Shown: one piece after another, positions 15,963 through 23,822 of the stretch
Layout: the number at the start of each line of letters is the position of its first letter
Numbering within the stretch: position 1 is the first letter of the stretch
Origin: Nocardia tenerifensis NBRC 101015
GTDB lineage: Bacteria > Actinomycetota > Actinomycetes > Mycobacteriales > Mycobacteriaceae
DNA length: 39,204 nt
Reading direction: 5' to 3'
Assembly (NCBI RefSeq): GCF_000308715.1
Contig: NZ_BAGH01000597.1
Span: forward strand, 1 to 39,204
Translations under genes and position numbers: made by a program
Notes under the pieces: model-generated
Seen by the model: only the letters and a program-made list of their open reading frames with translations
The model's database searches: none
Told to the model about the DNA's origin: nothing

Positions 15963-15997
15963 CCCGGACAGGCTCCATTGTATGGAGTCTGTCCGGG
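15963..15997. repeat. 16-bp inverted repeat with 3-base loop
   Basis: CCCGGACAGGCTCCAT (15963-15978) and ATGGAGTCTGTCCGGG (15982-15997) pair over all 16 positions as RNA, with one G-U. The hairpin lies upstream of both the decayed - strand gene (15929) and the NUDIX gene (16161). It is thus an operator, an attenuator or a remnant rather than an ordinary terminator. Confidence 0.6.
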
Positions 15998-16160
15998 AAT
16001 ACGAGTGGCTATCCGGCTGGTCGTGGTGGAGCTGGATCGCGCTGTTCGAGAGGGCCCACCGGGAATCCGGCGGCCGCGCGTCCCCGTGAGCCTCGATGGC
16101 TCCGTCGCGTTGGCGTAGTAGTCTTCCGGCCGACTGCCGACGTTTCGAGGAGTTGCCCTG

Positions 16161-16616
16161 ATGGCTGATCGCCACCTGATCGACGTCCATATCCTGCTCG
16201 TCGACGGCGATCGTCTGCTGCTGACGCAGCGGGGCGGGAGCGACGCGTTCTCGGGACGCTGGCATCTCCCCTCGGGCAAGCTCGACGCGGCTGAGCCGGT
16301 CACCGCGGCGGCCGCGCGCGAAGCCTACGAAGAGGTCGGGGTGGTGATCGATCCGGCTGATCTGCGTGTGGTCCACGTGACGCATGTGGCGGGGTCCGGG
16401 CCTGAGCCTCGGCTGGGGTTGTTCCTGCACGCGCGGCGGTGGCACGGCGAGCCGACGAATCGGGAGCCCGACAAGTGCAGCGGTCTGCGCTGGGTGCGGC
16501 TCGATGAGGTGGACGAGCTGGATGTGATCGAGTACCCAGCCGTGGGTATCCGCGCCTACCTCGACGGCGATGCGGTGGCGTTCAGCGAGCACGGCTGGGT
16601 ACCGGTGGCGGTTTAG
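16161..16616 (+). CDS. NUDIX hydrolase
   Basis: This 151-residue protein has a complete Nudix box at residues 39-61: G39, E45, R53-E54 and E57-E58 followed by VGV, as in GX5EX7REUXEEXGU. NUDIX enzymes hydrolyse nucleoside diphosphates linked to another group, such as damaged or modified NTPs, NDP-sugars or dinucleotides. The strand before the box (DVHILLVDGDRLLLTQRGG...GRWHLPSGKL) resembles MutT/ADP-ribose-type members. ATG 16161 has GAGGAG eight bases upstream. It converges on the radical SAM gene, with the two stop codons overlapping by four bases. A role in cleaning or trimming nucleotides made by that operon is inference. Confidence 0.9.
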   Translation: MADRHLIDVHILLVDGDRLLLTQRGGSDAFSGRWHLPSGKLDAAEPVTAAAAREAYEEVGVVIDPADLRVVHVTHVAGSGPEPRLGLFLHARRWHGEPTNREPDKCSGLRWVRLDEVDELDVIEYPAVGIRAYLDGDAVAFSEHGWVPVAV

Positions 16617-18079
16617 GCGTGTAGGCGGGCGTACTGGGTGCGGGACAGAGTGCTCAGTTTGTCGCGCAGGTAGCTGATCGGGGCGTCGGAGAGCTGGATC
16701 CCGACAGAGAAGTTGAATTCGTCGCGGCCGTACATGGTTTCGTCGACGCCGCCGGCGGTCAGGTCGACCGGTGCGTAGTCGAGCAGCTGGGCGGGTGTGT
16801 AGCGGCCGGTGGCCATCAGCCGCGCCCATTCCGGGGTGCCGGGGTAGGGACGGAACTCGAAGACGCTGGCGCGGAACCGCCCCGGCCGGTGATCGCTCGC
16901 CTCCCACAGCCGGTGTATCAGGGCGTCGGTGTCGTCCATCTGCTGCGTGGTTTCACCGGGAAAGCCCAGGATGAAATAGCCTTTGACGCTGATGTCGCGG
17001 TCGAGTAGCCGCTCGACCACCCGCACCGCCATGCCGGGGGTGATCCGTTTGTCGATGTAGGCCAGCATCTGCTCGTTGCCGGACTCGACACCGAGCGCGA
17101 CTTCCCGTAATCCGTTGTCGGCGAGGGTGTTCAGGGTGGCGTCGGTGGCTCGGTCGAGGACGTTGATGCGGCCGGTGGCGTCCCAGCACGCCCACTCGCC
17201 CACTCGCTCGGCACTGAACCCGCCCATCATCGTCTCGATCACCCGTCGTGCGCCGAGGAACAGATCGTCGACGAACCGGAACGCGGTCACGTCCTGGTCC
17301 TCGCGTAGCTGGCACATCTCGGCGATGATGTTGTCGGGCTTGCGGGTTCGGATCGTGACGTCGGGGTTCGCCGACACCGCGGCGCCGCAGAACGAACAGT
17401 TGTAGGGGCAGCCCCGCGCGCCGACCATGTTCGCCTCCCACCGGGCCGACTCGACATGCGGGTCCTGGCACAGGTAGCGGCGGTCGACGAAGGGCAGCTC
17501 GTCGACCGGCGGGGCCAGATGGTGACCCATGCCCGGCATGCCGCCGGTCACCGGCGTTTTCAGCACCGGGTCCAGCCACATCACGGCCGGAAGCTGCGCG
17601 CGGGCACGGTGGTCAGCGAGCAGCTCGACCACGCGCGTCTCGGCCTCGCCGAGGACCAGGGCAGCGCAGCGGCTCATCCGCGGGTCGGTGAGGATCTGGG
17701 TCGGCATCGCCTTGGCCTGGTGCCCGCCGAGCATGAGCCGGATATCGGGTGCCAGGCCGGCGGCGATCGTCGCCGAGATCTCATAGGTCGGCGCCAGCAG
17801 GTTCATGCCCGCCCAGCGCGGCCGTGCGGCGTTGACGATATCGACCGTCTGCTGAATACCGAGGCCGAGAGCTTCGGCATCGAGCACGCCGATGTTGTAG
17901 CCGTGGGCGGCGGCGTAGGTGGCGATATAGGCCATGCCCAGCACCGGCAGAGTGAAGTCGTTCACGCGCGGACGCAGCGAATAGTCGCGCAGCGGCGCGT
18001 TGATCATCACCATGTCGAGGCTGTGGCGCGGGTCGGCTCCCACGATCAGGTCATGACGTGGAGCGAGCGGGTTTTCCAT
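16613..18079 (-). CDS. B12-binding-type radical SAM enzyme
   Basis: This 488-residue protein has an N-terminal Rossmann-like cobalamin-binding-type domain (about residues 20-150: MVMINAPLRDYSLRP, MNLLAPTYE, LMLGGHQAKAMP). The radical SAM cluster motif CxxxCxxC is at C224, C228 and C231 (GARGCPYNCSFCG). GVESGNEQML and FILGFPGET later fit the TIM-barrel core. The layout is that of class B radical SAM enzymes, which carry out methylations and other difficult C-C or rearrangement chemistry. A DxHxxG lower-ligand motif is not seen. ATG 18079 lies inside the glycosylase-like gene, overlapping it by 29 bases. It is the last gene of a long operon; its substrate is unknown. Confidence 0.88.
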   Translation of the reverse strand: MENPLAPRHDLIVGADPRHSLDMVMINAPLRDYSLRPRVNDFTLPVLGMAYIATYAAAHGYNIGVLDAEALGLGIQQTVDIVNAARPRWAGMNLLAPTYEISATIAAGLAPDIRLMLGGHQAKAMPTQILTDPRMSRCAALVLGEAETRVVELLADHRARAQLPAVMWLDPVLKTPVTGGMPGMGHHLAPPVDELPFVDRRYLCQDPHVESARWEANMVGARGCPYNCSFCGAAVSANPDVTIRTRKPDNIIAEMCQLREDQDVTAFRFVDDLFLGARRVIETMMGGFSAERVGEWACWDATGRINVLDRATDATLNTLADNGLREVALGVESGNEQMLAYIDKRITPGMAVRVVERLLDRDISVKGYFILGFPGETTQQMDDTDALIHRLWEASDHRPGRFRASVFEFRPYPGTPEWARLMATGRYTPAQLLDYAPVDLTAGGVDETMYGRDEFNFSVGIQLSDAPISYLRDKLSTLSRTQYARLHA

Positions 18080-18875
18080 GGCTGATCCCCCATGCGAGTG
18101 TCAAAAGTGTCCACGTGGACAGATGGTCTCCGGCGATCTGTTCCCACGCGGTCTTGAACGCCGACGGCGACTCGGGCCACTTCCGGTCCGGATTCAAGGC
18201 GCGCGCCCAGGTTTGAACAGCGAGGTCGGTGTACGGGTAGAGCGCGAAATCGCCGGTATGGTCGGCCAAGGCCGCCTTGGCGGTCCACGGCCCGATCCGC
18301 GGCACCCGCTGCAACAGAGGCACCAGATCGACGGCGTCGGTCTCGTTCCATTTCTCGCCGTGGTCGAGGTAGGCGCGGGCGGCCGCACGTAACGCCGGCA
18401 TCGGGAACGCGGCCCCGACGCGCCGGAAATCGTTGTCGGACAAGGCGAGAATCCGCTCGGGGCTGGGGAACAGCCACGCCGTGAGTCCGTCGCGGCTCGC
18501 TGGCTGGCCGTAGGCGGTGCAGAAGCGGATGTAGCGGTCGCGGGCGTGACCGGCCTGGATCACCTGCCGCATGATCGCGGTCGCGAGCGCGTCCCACAAT
18601 GATGGATTGGCGACACGGATCACCGTGCCAGCGGCCCGCAGCGGTGCCACCAGATCCTCCGGGCCCGCCAACGCGCACGACGGAATGACGGTCGCGCACC
18701 GAGTTCGGCTTTTCTCGCCACCGGGATGGATCTGGAGGTCACGGGCACCGTCACCGGCAGCGGGGAAGGCGAGCGTGAACAACACAGCGTCGTCGCCGCT
18801 GGGCAGAGCGCGGTAGACGACTCTGTCCTCGGTGCGCTGCCAGCCGAGATGGTCGGTCATGATCGTGCAGGTCAT
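18051..18875 (-). CDS. HhH-GPD (AlkA-like) glycosylase homologue
   Basis: This 274-residue protein has a helix-hairpin-helix followed by the Gly/Pro/Asp element: LLQRVPRIGPWTAKAAL (about 187-203) and ALYPYTDLAVQTWARAL, with Asp217 as candidate catalytic residue. This matches the AlkA/3-methyladenine-DNA-glycosylase branch, which removes altered bases by N-glycosidic cleavage. The N-terminal 85 residues (DHLGWQRTEDRVVYRALP...) resemble the AlkA-type beta domain only weakly. The operon context points to base or nucleoside chemistry, so the target may be a special base rather than general alkylation damage; this is inference. ATG 18875 follows GGGAG by six bases and overlaps the upstream stop (ATGA). 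Confidence 0.8.
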   Translation of the reverse strand: MTCTIMTDHLGWQRTEDRVVYRALPSGDDAVLFTLAFPAAGDGARDLQIHPGGEKSRTRCATVIPSCALAGPEDLVAPLRAAGTVIRVANPSLWDALATAIMRQVIQAGHARDRYIRFCTAYGQPASRDGLTAWLFPSPERILALSDNDFRRVGAAFPMPALRAAARAYLDHGEKWNETDAVDLVPLLQRVPRIGPWTAKAALADHTGDFALYPYTDLAVQTWARALNPDRKWPESPSAFKTAWEQIAGDHLSTWTLLTLAWGISHGKPARSTS

Positions 18876-19720
18876 GCATGTCTCCCTTCGGTTTTCGGAT
18901 CATTCGGCGCGTTGCCGAGCAGTGGAACGATCAGCTCGGCAACGGCAACGGCAGTCTCGCGCGGTGAGAGCCGCGTGCAGTCGATGACATGGACCGGCCA
19001 CCCCCTCGAGCGCAGATCCTCGGCGACCGAATCGAACACTGCCAGCTCGCGGGCGGCGAAGTCGGTGGCACGCTCGAACCGGTTGTGCGCGCCGCGAGCA
19101 CGCACCCGCTCGCTGATCACGTCCGGGTCCGCGCGCAGCACCACCGCGACCTCGGGCACCCGCACACCAGTGTTCAACGCCCACACCGTCTCCGGCGCCA
19201 CGCCGTCGAGCACTTGTAACGTCAGCGACGAAGGTAGATACCGGTCACACAGCACCACCCGGCCCGCCGCCAGTTCCGGCTCGATCTCGACGGCCTGCTG
19301 ATGATGCCGGTCCCCCGCGACCAGACACGCCAACGCCATCCCCCGATAGGTGTCGGTCGCCGAGCGGATATGGGAACCCAGCTCGCTCGCACTCGGCTGA
19401 CGCGTGCTGTGCACAGCCACACCCAGCCCGCGCAGGTACTCCGCCGTCTCCGCCACCGCGGTCGACTTGCCGGTGCCCCCGGCCCCATCGATGGTGACCA
19501 AGACGCCGGAGTTCGCCGCACGCGGTGCAGCGCCACCGCTCTCCCCCGCGCCCGGTCCGCCGGAGCAGTCGTCGTCGAACCACCGCAGCCGCCATAATCC
19601 GGCCATGGCACCCAGCAGTACGACGGTGTGCCAGAGCCCGAAAGGCAGCGCACTCAGCCATGACGCCACCTCGTCCCACTGCGGACCGAGCGCACGCTTG
19701 CCCCGGTCCCGATCGTTCAT
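18872..19720 (-). CDS. Thymidylate-kinase-like protein with N-terminal membrane anchor
   Basis: This 282-residue protein has a membrane segment (about 24-44: ALPFGLWHTVVLLGAMAGLW), a Gly-rich linker, and a dTMP-kinase-type domain from residue 72. The P-loop is GAGGTGKST at 79-87 and DRYLPSSL starts at 159. The LID-like Arg region is RVRARGAHNRF. dTMP kinases phosphorylate dTMP to dTDP in the cytosol and are normally about 210 residues without an anchor. The extra 70 residues and the tether are unusual and suggest a specialised substrate or a membrane-bound complex. ATG 19720 has GGGAG seven bases upstream and overlaps the upstream stop (ATGA). Confidence 0.82.
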   Translation of the reverse strand: MNDRDRGKRALGPQWDEVASWLSALPFGLWHTVVLLGAMAGLWRLRWFDDDCSGGPGAGESGGAAPRAANSGVLVTIDGAGGTGKSTAVAETAEYLRGLGVAVHSTRQPSASELGSHIRSATDTYRGMALACLVAGDRHHQQAVEIEPELAAGRVVLCDRYLPSSLTLQVLDGVAPETVWALNTGVRVPEVAVVLRADPDVISERVRARGAHNRFERATDFAARELAVFDSVAEDLRSRGWPVHVIDCTRLSPRETAVAVAELIVPLLGNAPNDPKTEGRHA

Positions 19721-20430
19721 GATCGGCTCCCGCGAACCGAGCCCGCACGCATGGGTGAAAGCGAAGCGAGGTGGTCGATGTAGTTGTGGCCCTTGCGCTC
19801 CCATCGCGACGCCTTCGGCCCGACTCGCTGTCGCTGCCATGAGGTGATGGAGCAATTGGCGGCCGGCGCGGTGACATAGGCCAGCGAGTGCAGCGCCCGA
19901 TACAGGTACTGTTCGATCCCGAGGATCGATTCCCGGTGACACACCAGCACGACGGTTTGCCCGTCGTGGTGGCTCCGGGTGATCCGCTCGAAGTTCGCAC
20001 CGAGCCGAGCAACCCAGGACGACCACGGCTCGGCGCCGGGGGCGATCGGCCGGTCGGGAGTCAGCGCGATCGGCGGATCATGGCTGGCCAGCACCCTCAT
20101 CCACGGCTGGCCCTCCGCGGCACCGTAATACGGTGCGGCAAGTTTGCGCAGCACCGGGAGCCCGTACGCCCGCGCGATCGGCTCCGCGGTCTGCACGGCT
20201 CGTCGCAGTGGAGTGCTGTAGACCGCGACGATCCTGCCTGCTTCTTCGGTGGCGAGGTGTTCGGCCACGGCCTGGGCCTGGGCATGGCCGAGTCGACTCA
20301 AACCTTGGCACGTGCGCTGGCCTGCCACCACGTCCTTGACGTTGGCCACCGACTCGCCATGGCGCACGAGCAGCACCCGCAACCCACGTCTGCCCTGCTG
20401 CTGTTGGGGCCGCTCGAATTGATCGCTCAC
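19717..20430 (-). CDS. Histidine phosphatase superfamily protein
   Basis: This 237-residue protein carries the RHG motif at 23-25 (VLLVRHGESVAN, catalytic His24), a typical YSTPLRRAVQTAEPIA segment and the second His in VCHRES (His165). This is the phosphoglycerate mutase-like fold. Members remove phosphate from sugars, nucleotides or cofactor precursors such as alpha-ribazole phosphate. GTG 20430 is the start: AAGGGA lies just upstream and it overlaps the preceding stop (GTGA). The first 16 residues are Gln/Arg-rich. In this operon it could dephosphorylate a nucleotide intermediate, a guess from context. Confidence 0.88.
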   Translation of the reverse strand: MSDQFERPQQQQGRRGLRVLLVRHGESVANVKDVVAGQRTCQGLSRLGHAQAQAVAEHLATEEAGRIVAVYSTPLRRAVQTAEPIARAYGLPVLRKLAAPYYGAAEGQPWMRVLASHDPPIALTPDRPIAPGAEPWSSWVARLGANFERITRSHHDGQTVVLVCHRESILGIEQYLYRALHSLAYVTAPAANCSITSWQRQRVGPKASRWERKGHNYIDHLASLSPMRAGSVRGSRS

Positions 20431-21275
20431 TCTCGTCCCTTTCGGAGGAGGGCCGGGTCGGCGGCCGTCGTCCACTTCGTGATGCCCTCGCGCAGTTCCG
20501 CGACTCTCGTCCATCCGAGGCCGGGGATGGCGAGTAGCTGCTTGTCGGTTTTCTGAGCGAGGTCGACCATGTGGCGGATGCCGTTGCGCAGCAGAGTGTT
20601 TTTCGTATATGGAGGCATCCAGTCGAATTCGTGGGCTGGTGCTGCGATGTCGCGTTCGTGGAGCGCCTTTTTGATAGTCGCTGCGGCCTGGATGAGGTCC
20701 GGGTCGGTGGCCGGTGACATGGGACGGAATCCTTGGACGACGCTCTGACCCTCGCGGGGCGGGCCGCTGATCCAGGTGCGGCCGCGCAGCAGGCGCCGGT
20801 AGTCCGCGCACGCGACGACCACAGCGCGGCGGGCGTTGGTCAGCCAGGCGTCGACCTTCGCGCGCTCGGTCTGGTCGCCGGGTCGCAGACCCTCGGCGAA
20901 ATACCGCGCGGCGAGTCGGTACTCCCACCACGCGCGCGCGACAGCGTCGATGACCCGCCCGTAGGGGTTGCCGTACCGGCGGGCCGCAGCGTCGATGCAA
21001 TTGATGAGGTGCGCGCGCCCGCCCGTGGTGATGTCGGCGATCCCGATCTCCCCCAGCACCACCGAGCCTTCGTACTGGTAATCGTCGTCGGTGTAGACGA
21101 TGTCGGGGTTGGTGTAGTCGTCGATGCGCGCGAGCATGAGAGCGGCGCACAGGACGCTCCTGGCCGGGTGGCGTTCCGGGATGACCCCGGCCATCGCATC
21201 CAGCAGCTCGCGCGTAGTCGGCAGCGGCGGAAGGTGATCCCGCTTGGCGGGGACGGTTTCGGTCTCGTGGGTCAC
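20427..21275 (-). CDS. Unknown protein ending in an RNA-polymerase-alpha-CTD-like helix-hairpin-helix
   Basis: This 282-residue protein starts at GTG 21275 behind AGAGAG. Residues about 222-268 (TLLRNGIRHMVDLAQKTDKQ, then LAIPGLGWTRVAEL) follow the pattern of the RNA polymerase alpha C-terminal domain: a helix with an xxGIxxxxDL turn, then a helix-hairpin-helix with xIPGLGxxRVxEL. That domain binds DNA or protein. The N-terminal 180 residues are helical (CAALMLARIDD, AHLINCIDAAARRYG, ARAWWEYRLAARYF) and unrecognised. It may recruit or regulate at promoters, or place the pathway on DNA. It overlaps the phosphatase gene (GTGA). A 34-base gap upstream is the largest in the operon. Confidence 0.7.
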   Translation of the reverse strand: MTHETETVPAKRDHLPPLPTTRELLDAMAGVIPERHPARSVLCAALMLARIDDYTNPDIVYTDDDYQYEGSVVLGEIGIADITTGGRAHLINCIDAAARRYGNPYGRVIDAVARAWWEYRLAARYFAEGLRPGDQTERAKVDAWLTNARRAVVVACADYRRLLRGRTWISGPPREGQSVVQGFRPMSPATDPDLIQAAATIKKALHERDIAAPAHEFDWMPPYTKNTLLRNGIRHMVDLAQKTDKQLLAIPGLGWTRVAELREGITKWTTAADPALLRKGRE

Positions 21276-21309
21276 GGTCTCTCTTTCGGTGAGTTGGTGG
21301 TGTCGGCGG

Positions 21310-22227
21310 TCAGGGTTTGCGTGCGAGGCCGACGTAGCAGGGCAGGTCGCTGGACTTACGTTTCCGGGTTTTGCGTGGCTTCTTGCCGGGGGTGGCGGTC
21401 CATTGGCCGACGGGCACGACACCGGGAGGCAATAGGTCGAGCCCCTGGAACAGCGCGGCGAATTCGGCGTGGCTGCGATTGACGAACGCCACCCCGTTGA
21501 CGCGGAACGCTTCTTCGAGTTCATGCCGGGACCGGGCCGCGGTGCGGGTACTGGCCCGGTCGGTGAGGCTGGCGAGCAGCAGGAACGAACCCGGTGCGAG
21601 ATGAGCGCGCAGAATGCTCAACATCGAGTGCGGGTCGCCGGGGGGCATGTACTCGAGCACCGAAACCAGCGACACCGCCACCGGATGCGCGAAGTCCAGC
21701 AGGGTGGTTGCCTGCTTGAGTATCTGGGCCGGGTCGGTGAAATCGCCGTGCAGATACGTCGCATCGGGCGGGCTATCGAGCAGGGCGCGCGCGTAGGTGG
21801 CGATTAGTGGGTCGTAGTCGGCGTAGACGACCGTGGCCTCTGGGTCGACTCGTGTCGCGACCTCGTGGAGATACGGTGTCGGCGGCAGTCCGACGCCCAG
21901 GTCCAAGAATTGCGATATCTGGTGTTCGCGGATGAGGTGTTTGGTGGTGTGGAATTGCCACGCTCGCGCGGCCGCCGCTGCTGCGGCCAGAACACCGGAA
22001 TCGTCAATCGACTCTGCCACATCGCGGTCGACCCAGTAGTAGTCCTTGCCGCCGTGCCAGAGGTTGTGTACGCGCGCCATGCTCACCGAGCGCGAGTCGT
22101 AGCAGACCCCGGTCTGCTTGTCCCGCAACAGATGGTTCTCGTCCACATACACGGGCGATCCGCTCGCCAGCCAGCTATCGGATGCCTCGGCGTCCTCGTC
22201 GTCTTCGTTGACGTTCGATTCGCTCAC
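21310..22227 (-). CDS. SAM-dependent methyltransferase (S-adenosyl methyltransferase family)
   Basis: This 305-residue protein matches the actinomycete-specific S-adenosyl methyltransferase family (PF04672 type). It has RVHNLWHGGKDYYWVDRDVA, motif I FLDLGVGLPPTPYLHEVA (about 107-123) and VVYADYDPLIATYARALL (134-151). PVAVSLVSVLEYMPPGDPHSM and a C-terminal FALFQGLDLLPPGVVPVGQW follow. The tail (GKKPRKTRKRK) is strongly basic, which could mean a nucleic-acid or acidic partner. The family is common in Nocardia and Streptomyces, but its substrates are mostly unknown. GTG 22227 is chosen because it overlaps the upstream stop (GTGA); the frame above it is a shadow. Confidence 0.88.
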   Translation of the reverse strand: MSESNVNEDDEDAEASDSWLASGSPVYVDENHLLRDKQTGVCYDSRSVSMARVHNLWHGGKDYYWVDRDVAESIDDSGVLAAAAAAARAWQFHTTKHLIREHQISQFLDLGVGLPPTPYLHEVATRVDPEATVVYADYDPLIATYARALLDSPPDATYLHGDFTDPAQILKQATTLLDFAHPVAVSLVSVLEYMPPGDPHSMLSILRAHLAPGSFLLLASLTDRASTRTAARSRHELEEAFRVNGVAFVNRSHAEFAALFQGLDLLPPGVVPVGQWTATPGKKPRKTRKRKSSDLPCYVGLARKP

Positions 22228-22451
22228 GAGGCCGGCGTCGTGTGCGCGGGCCGTACGGCGTTGTCGACCCGGCGCCGGATCTCCGCGCGCAGTGGCGCAG
22301 ACAACTCGCGGTATTCCTCGAGCTGGGGCTGGCTCGGCAAGGTCGTCACCTTCGCGCCGCATCGGACGCTGAGCAGATGCACCGTCCCGGTATCGCGCAT
22401 GAACCACCGCGCCGACTCATCACCGAGAGAGGTTGACTGTATCCCGATCAT
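22224..22451 (-). CDS. Hypothetical protein, 75 residues
   Basis: ATG 22451 has AGAGGAA eight bases upstream and overlaps the previous stop (ATGA). The protein reads as a small alpha/beta domain (TSLGDESARWFMRDTGTVHLLSVRCGAK) followed by a charged helix (LEEYRELSAPLRAEIRRRVDNAV). I recognise no family. Its stop overlaps the methyltransferase start (GTGA), so the two are probably translated together. It may be a small partner of that enzyme; this rests only on position. Confidence 0.65.
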   Translation of the reverse strand: MIGIQSTSLGDESARWFMRDTGTVHLLSVRCGAKVTTLPSQPQLEEYRELSAPLRAEIRRRVDNAVRPAHTTPAS

Positions 22452-22762
22452 GCCGAATTCCTCTGGTGTGCAGCATTTTTCCGGACCGTGCCGCAGATGG
22501 GGCGGACGCCGACTCCGGCCCATGCGCACGCGGCGGGGTGGTTGGCGTGGGAGTGGGCGGCCAAGACGCCGTCGACGACCGCCACCAGCTGCCCGCAGAA
22601 CAGTCCCGGACAGCGCGCCTTGGCTACCGCGCCGTGGGAATCCAGGCGGAACCAACCGCAGTGAGCGGTCGTGATCCACGGCCCGGCGCCCTGATCAATA
22701 GTGGGTATAGGCGCCGACGGATTCCGCTGGCGCGCAGGCGGATTCGCGTTCGGGGCCTTCAT
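22448..22762 (-). CDS. Hypothetical Cys-rich protein, 104 residues
   Basis: The N-terminal 30 residues are Pro/Asn/Ala-rich and probably disordered. The rest (AHCGWFRLDSHGAVAKARCPG, LFCGQLVAVVDGVLAAHSH, AACAWAGVGVRPIC) has five Cys and several His spaced as for a metal site or disulfides. There is no signal peptide, so metal binding seems more likely. The start at ATG 22762 is set by the ATGA overlap with the upstream gene; the Shine-Dalgarno (GACGAG) is weak. Its stop overlaps the next start (ATGA). Family unknown. Confidence 0.6.
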   Translation of the reverse strand: MKAPNANPPARQRNPSAPIPTIDQGAGPWITTAHCGWFRLDSHGAVAKARCPGLFCGQLVAVVDGVLAAHSHANHPAACAWAGVGVRPICGTVRKNAAHQRNSA

Positions 22763-23175
22763 GGGCTCGTCTCGCTTTCTGCCGCTTCGCCCGTCGTGCT
22801 GGAGGTTCGCACTCGGGGCAACCATCCTGGCTGCCCGTCCAGCCAGACCGCCGGCTCATCGATGACACCGACTTCGATCCGGTTCCAGACCTGCCACCAC
22901 TGAACCTCGTATTGGGCGGCGATGGTGCCGATGGTCACGGTGTGCAGACACGCGGGGCGCGGAAATAGGCCGAACTCGAGCTGTTTCCAGTACTGCGCGC
23001 ACGGCAGCGACCAACCCCCCCGACGGCCGACCATGATGTCGGGAGAAGGCATCCGCCCGCCCGTCTTCCACAACCGGAGCAATTTCGTATAGGGCTGACC
23101 GGTCACCTCCGCCACCTGGGGCAAGGTGAGAAACGAGCGGACACCCTTGTCTTTGACGCGCGGCCACGGACGCAT
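22759..23175 (-). CDS. Small protein with a helix-turn-helix-like N-terminus
   Basis: This 138-residue protein begins MRPWPRVKDKGVRSFLTLPQ and continues VAEVTGQPYTKLLRLWKTGGRMPSP. That looks like a MerR/excisionase-type winged helix-turn-helix: LTLPQVAEVTGxPYTKLLRLWKTGRMP. The C-terminal half has Trp-rich segments (WWQVWNRIEVGVIDEPAVWL). It might be a DNA-binding protein controlling the operon, but its place in mid-operon is unusual for that. ATG 23175 has GGAG seven bases upstream and shares one base with the upstream stop (TAATG). Its stop overlaps the next start (ATGA). Confidence 0.6.
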   Translation of the reverse strand: MRPWPRVKDKGVRSFLTLPQVAEVTGQPYTKLLRLWKTGGRMPSPDIMVGRRGGWSLPCAQYWKQLEFGLFPRPACLHTVTIGTIAAQYEVQWWQVWNRIEVGVIDEPAVWLDGQPGWLPRVRTSSTTGEAAESETSP

Positions 23176-23822
23176 TACGCCCACTCCCCGATACCGAAAG
23201 CCTGAGCAGCGCTCGTGTAGGCCGCGGGCTTCTCGCAGAGCGCCCAGGTTTGGGCCCAGCTCCGGCCACACCGTTCGATCACCGCCTCGAGCACAAGCAT
23301 GTGTGCCTCGATGGGCATATCGATCACATCGAGGACGACGACGGGCCCATATCCCACACCCCACACGTCCTGATGGGGCTGATTGACCCAGCGGCCACCG
23401 AAGCGGCGCCGGAACACCTCGCCGAGATAGCTCGCGATGTCCTCAACAGTCCGGCGGTGATCGAGGTGAAGAAAAGCCTTCACGTTCGGGAGAAGCGCCA
23501 GCGTGGCACGCTCGGCGGCGGCCAAACCTTCCGGGCCCCAGGGGTTTTCGATGCCGTGAAGCATCGTGTCCCGCACATGGTCGGCGCGCTCGGTGACACA
23601 CTCACACCACGCCAGCCAGCGCGGATCGTCCTGAGGCGCTGGCTGCTGGGCCAGCCACTCGTCCACCTGCTCCGGCGACCCGCACACCACCGCCCGCCCG
23701 CCGCGCGGGGCGTACAGCTCCCACACATCATCGGCCGTGGCCGTGTGCTTGCGTCGCAGGCCGTACCCGGCGCGCACAGCGCGGCGATGGCGCTCGAACG
23801 TGCTGGTCGCGGTTCGACTCAA
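23175..23822 (-). CDS. Unknown protein, 215 residues, TTG start
   Basis: The start is TTG 23822: a strong AGGAGG lies seven bases upstream and the codon overlaps the preceding stop (TTGA). The protein has a basic N-terminus (RHRRAVRAGYGLRRKH) and an acidic helical middle. A C-terminal domain has VEDIASYLGEVFRRRFGGRW followed by a beta stretch (GYGPVVVLDVIDMPIEAHM). The YLGE-x5-6-GGxW pattern is shared with several small actinomycete immunity-like or regulatory proteins, but I cannot name the family. No membrane segment is seen. The role is unknown. Confidence 0.7.
   Translation of the reverse strand: MSRTATSTFERHRRAVRAGYGLRRKHTATADDVWELYAPRGGRAVVCGSPEQVDEWLAQQPAPQDDPRWLAWCECVTERADHVRDTMLHGIENPWGPEGLAAAERATLALLPNVKAFLHLDHRRTVEDIASYLGEVFRRRFGGRWVNQPHQDVWGVGYGPVVVLDVIDMPIEAHMLVLEAVIERCGRSWAQTWALCEKPAAYTSAAQAFGIGEWA

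Noticed and set aside
15516..16907. 463-codon - strand open frame
   Set aside because: Only the piece starting at 15929 reads as protein; the rest is antisense to the NUDIX gene and to the secreted hydrolase.
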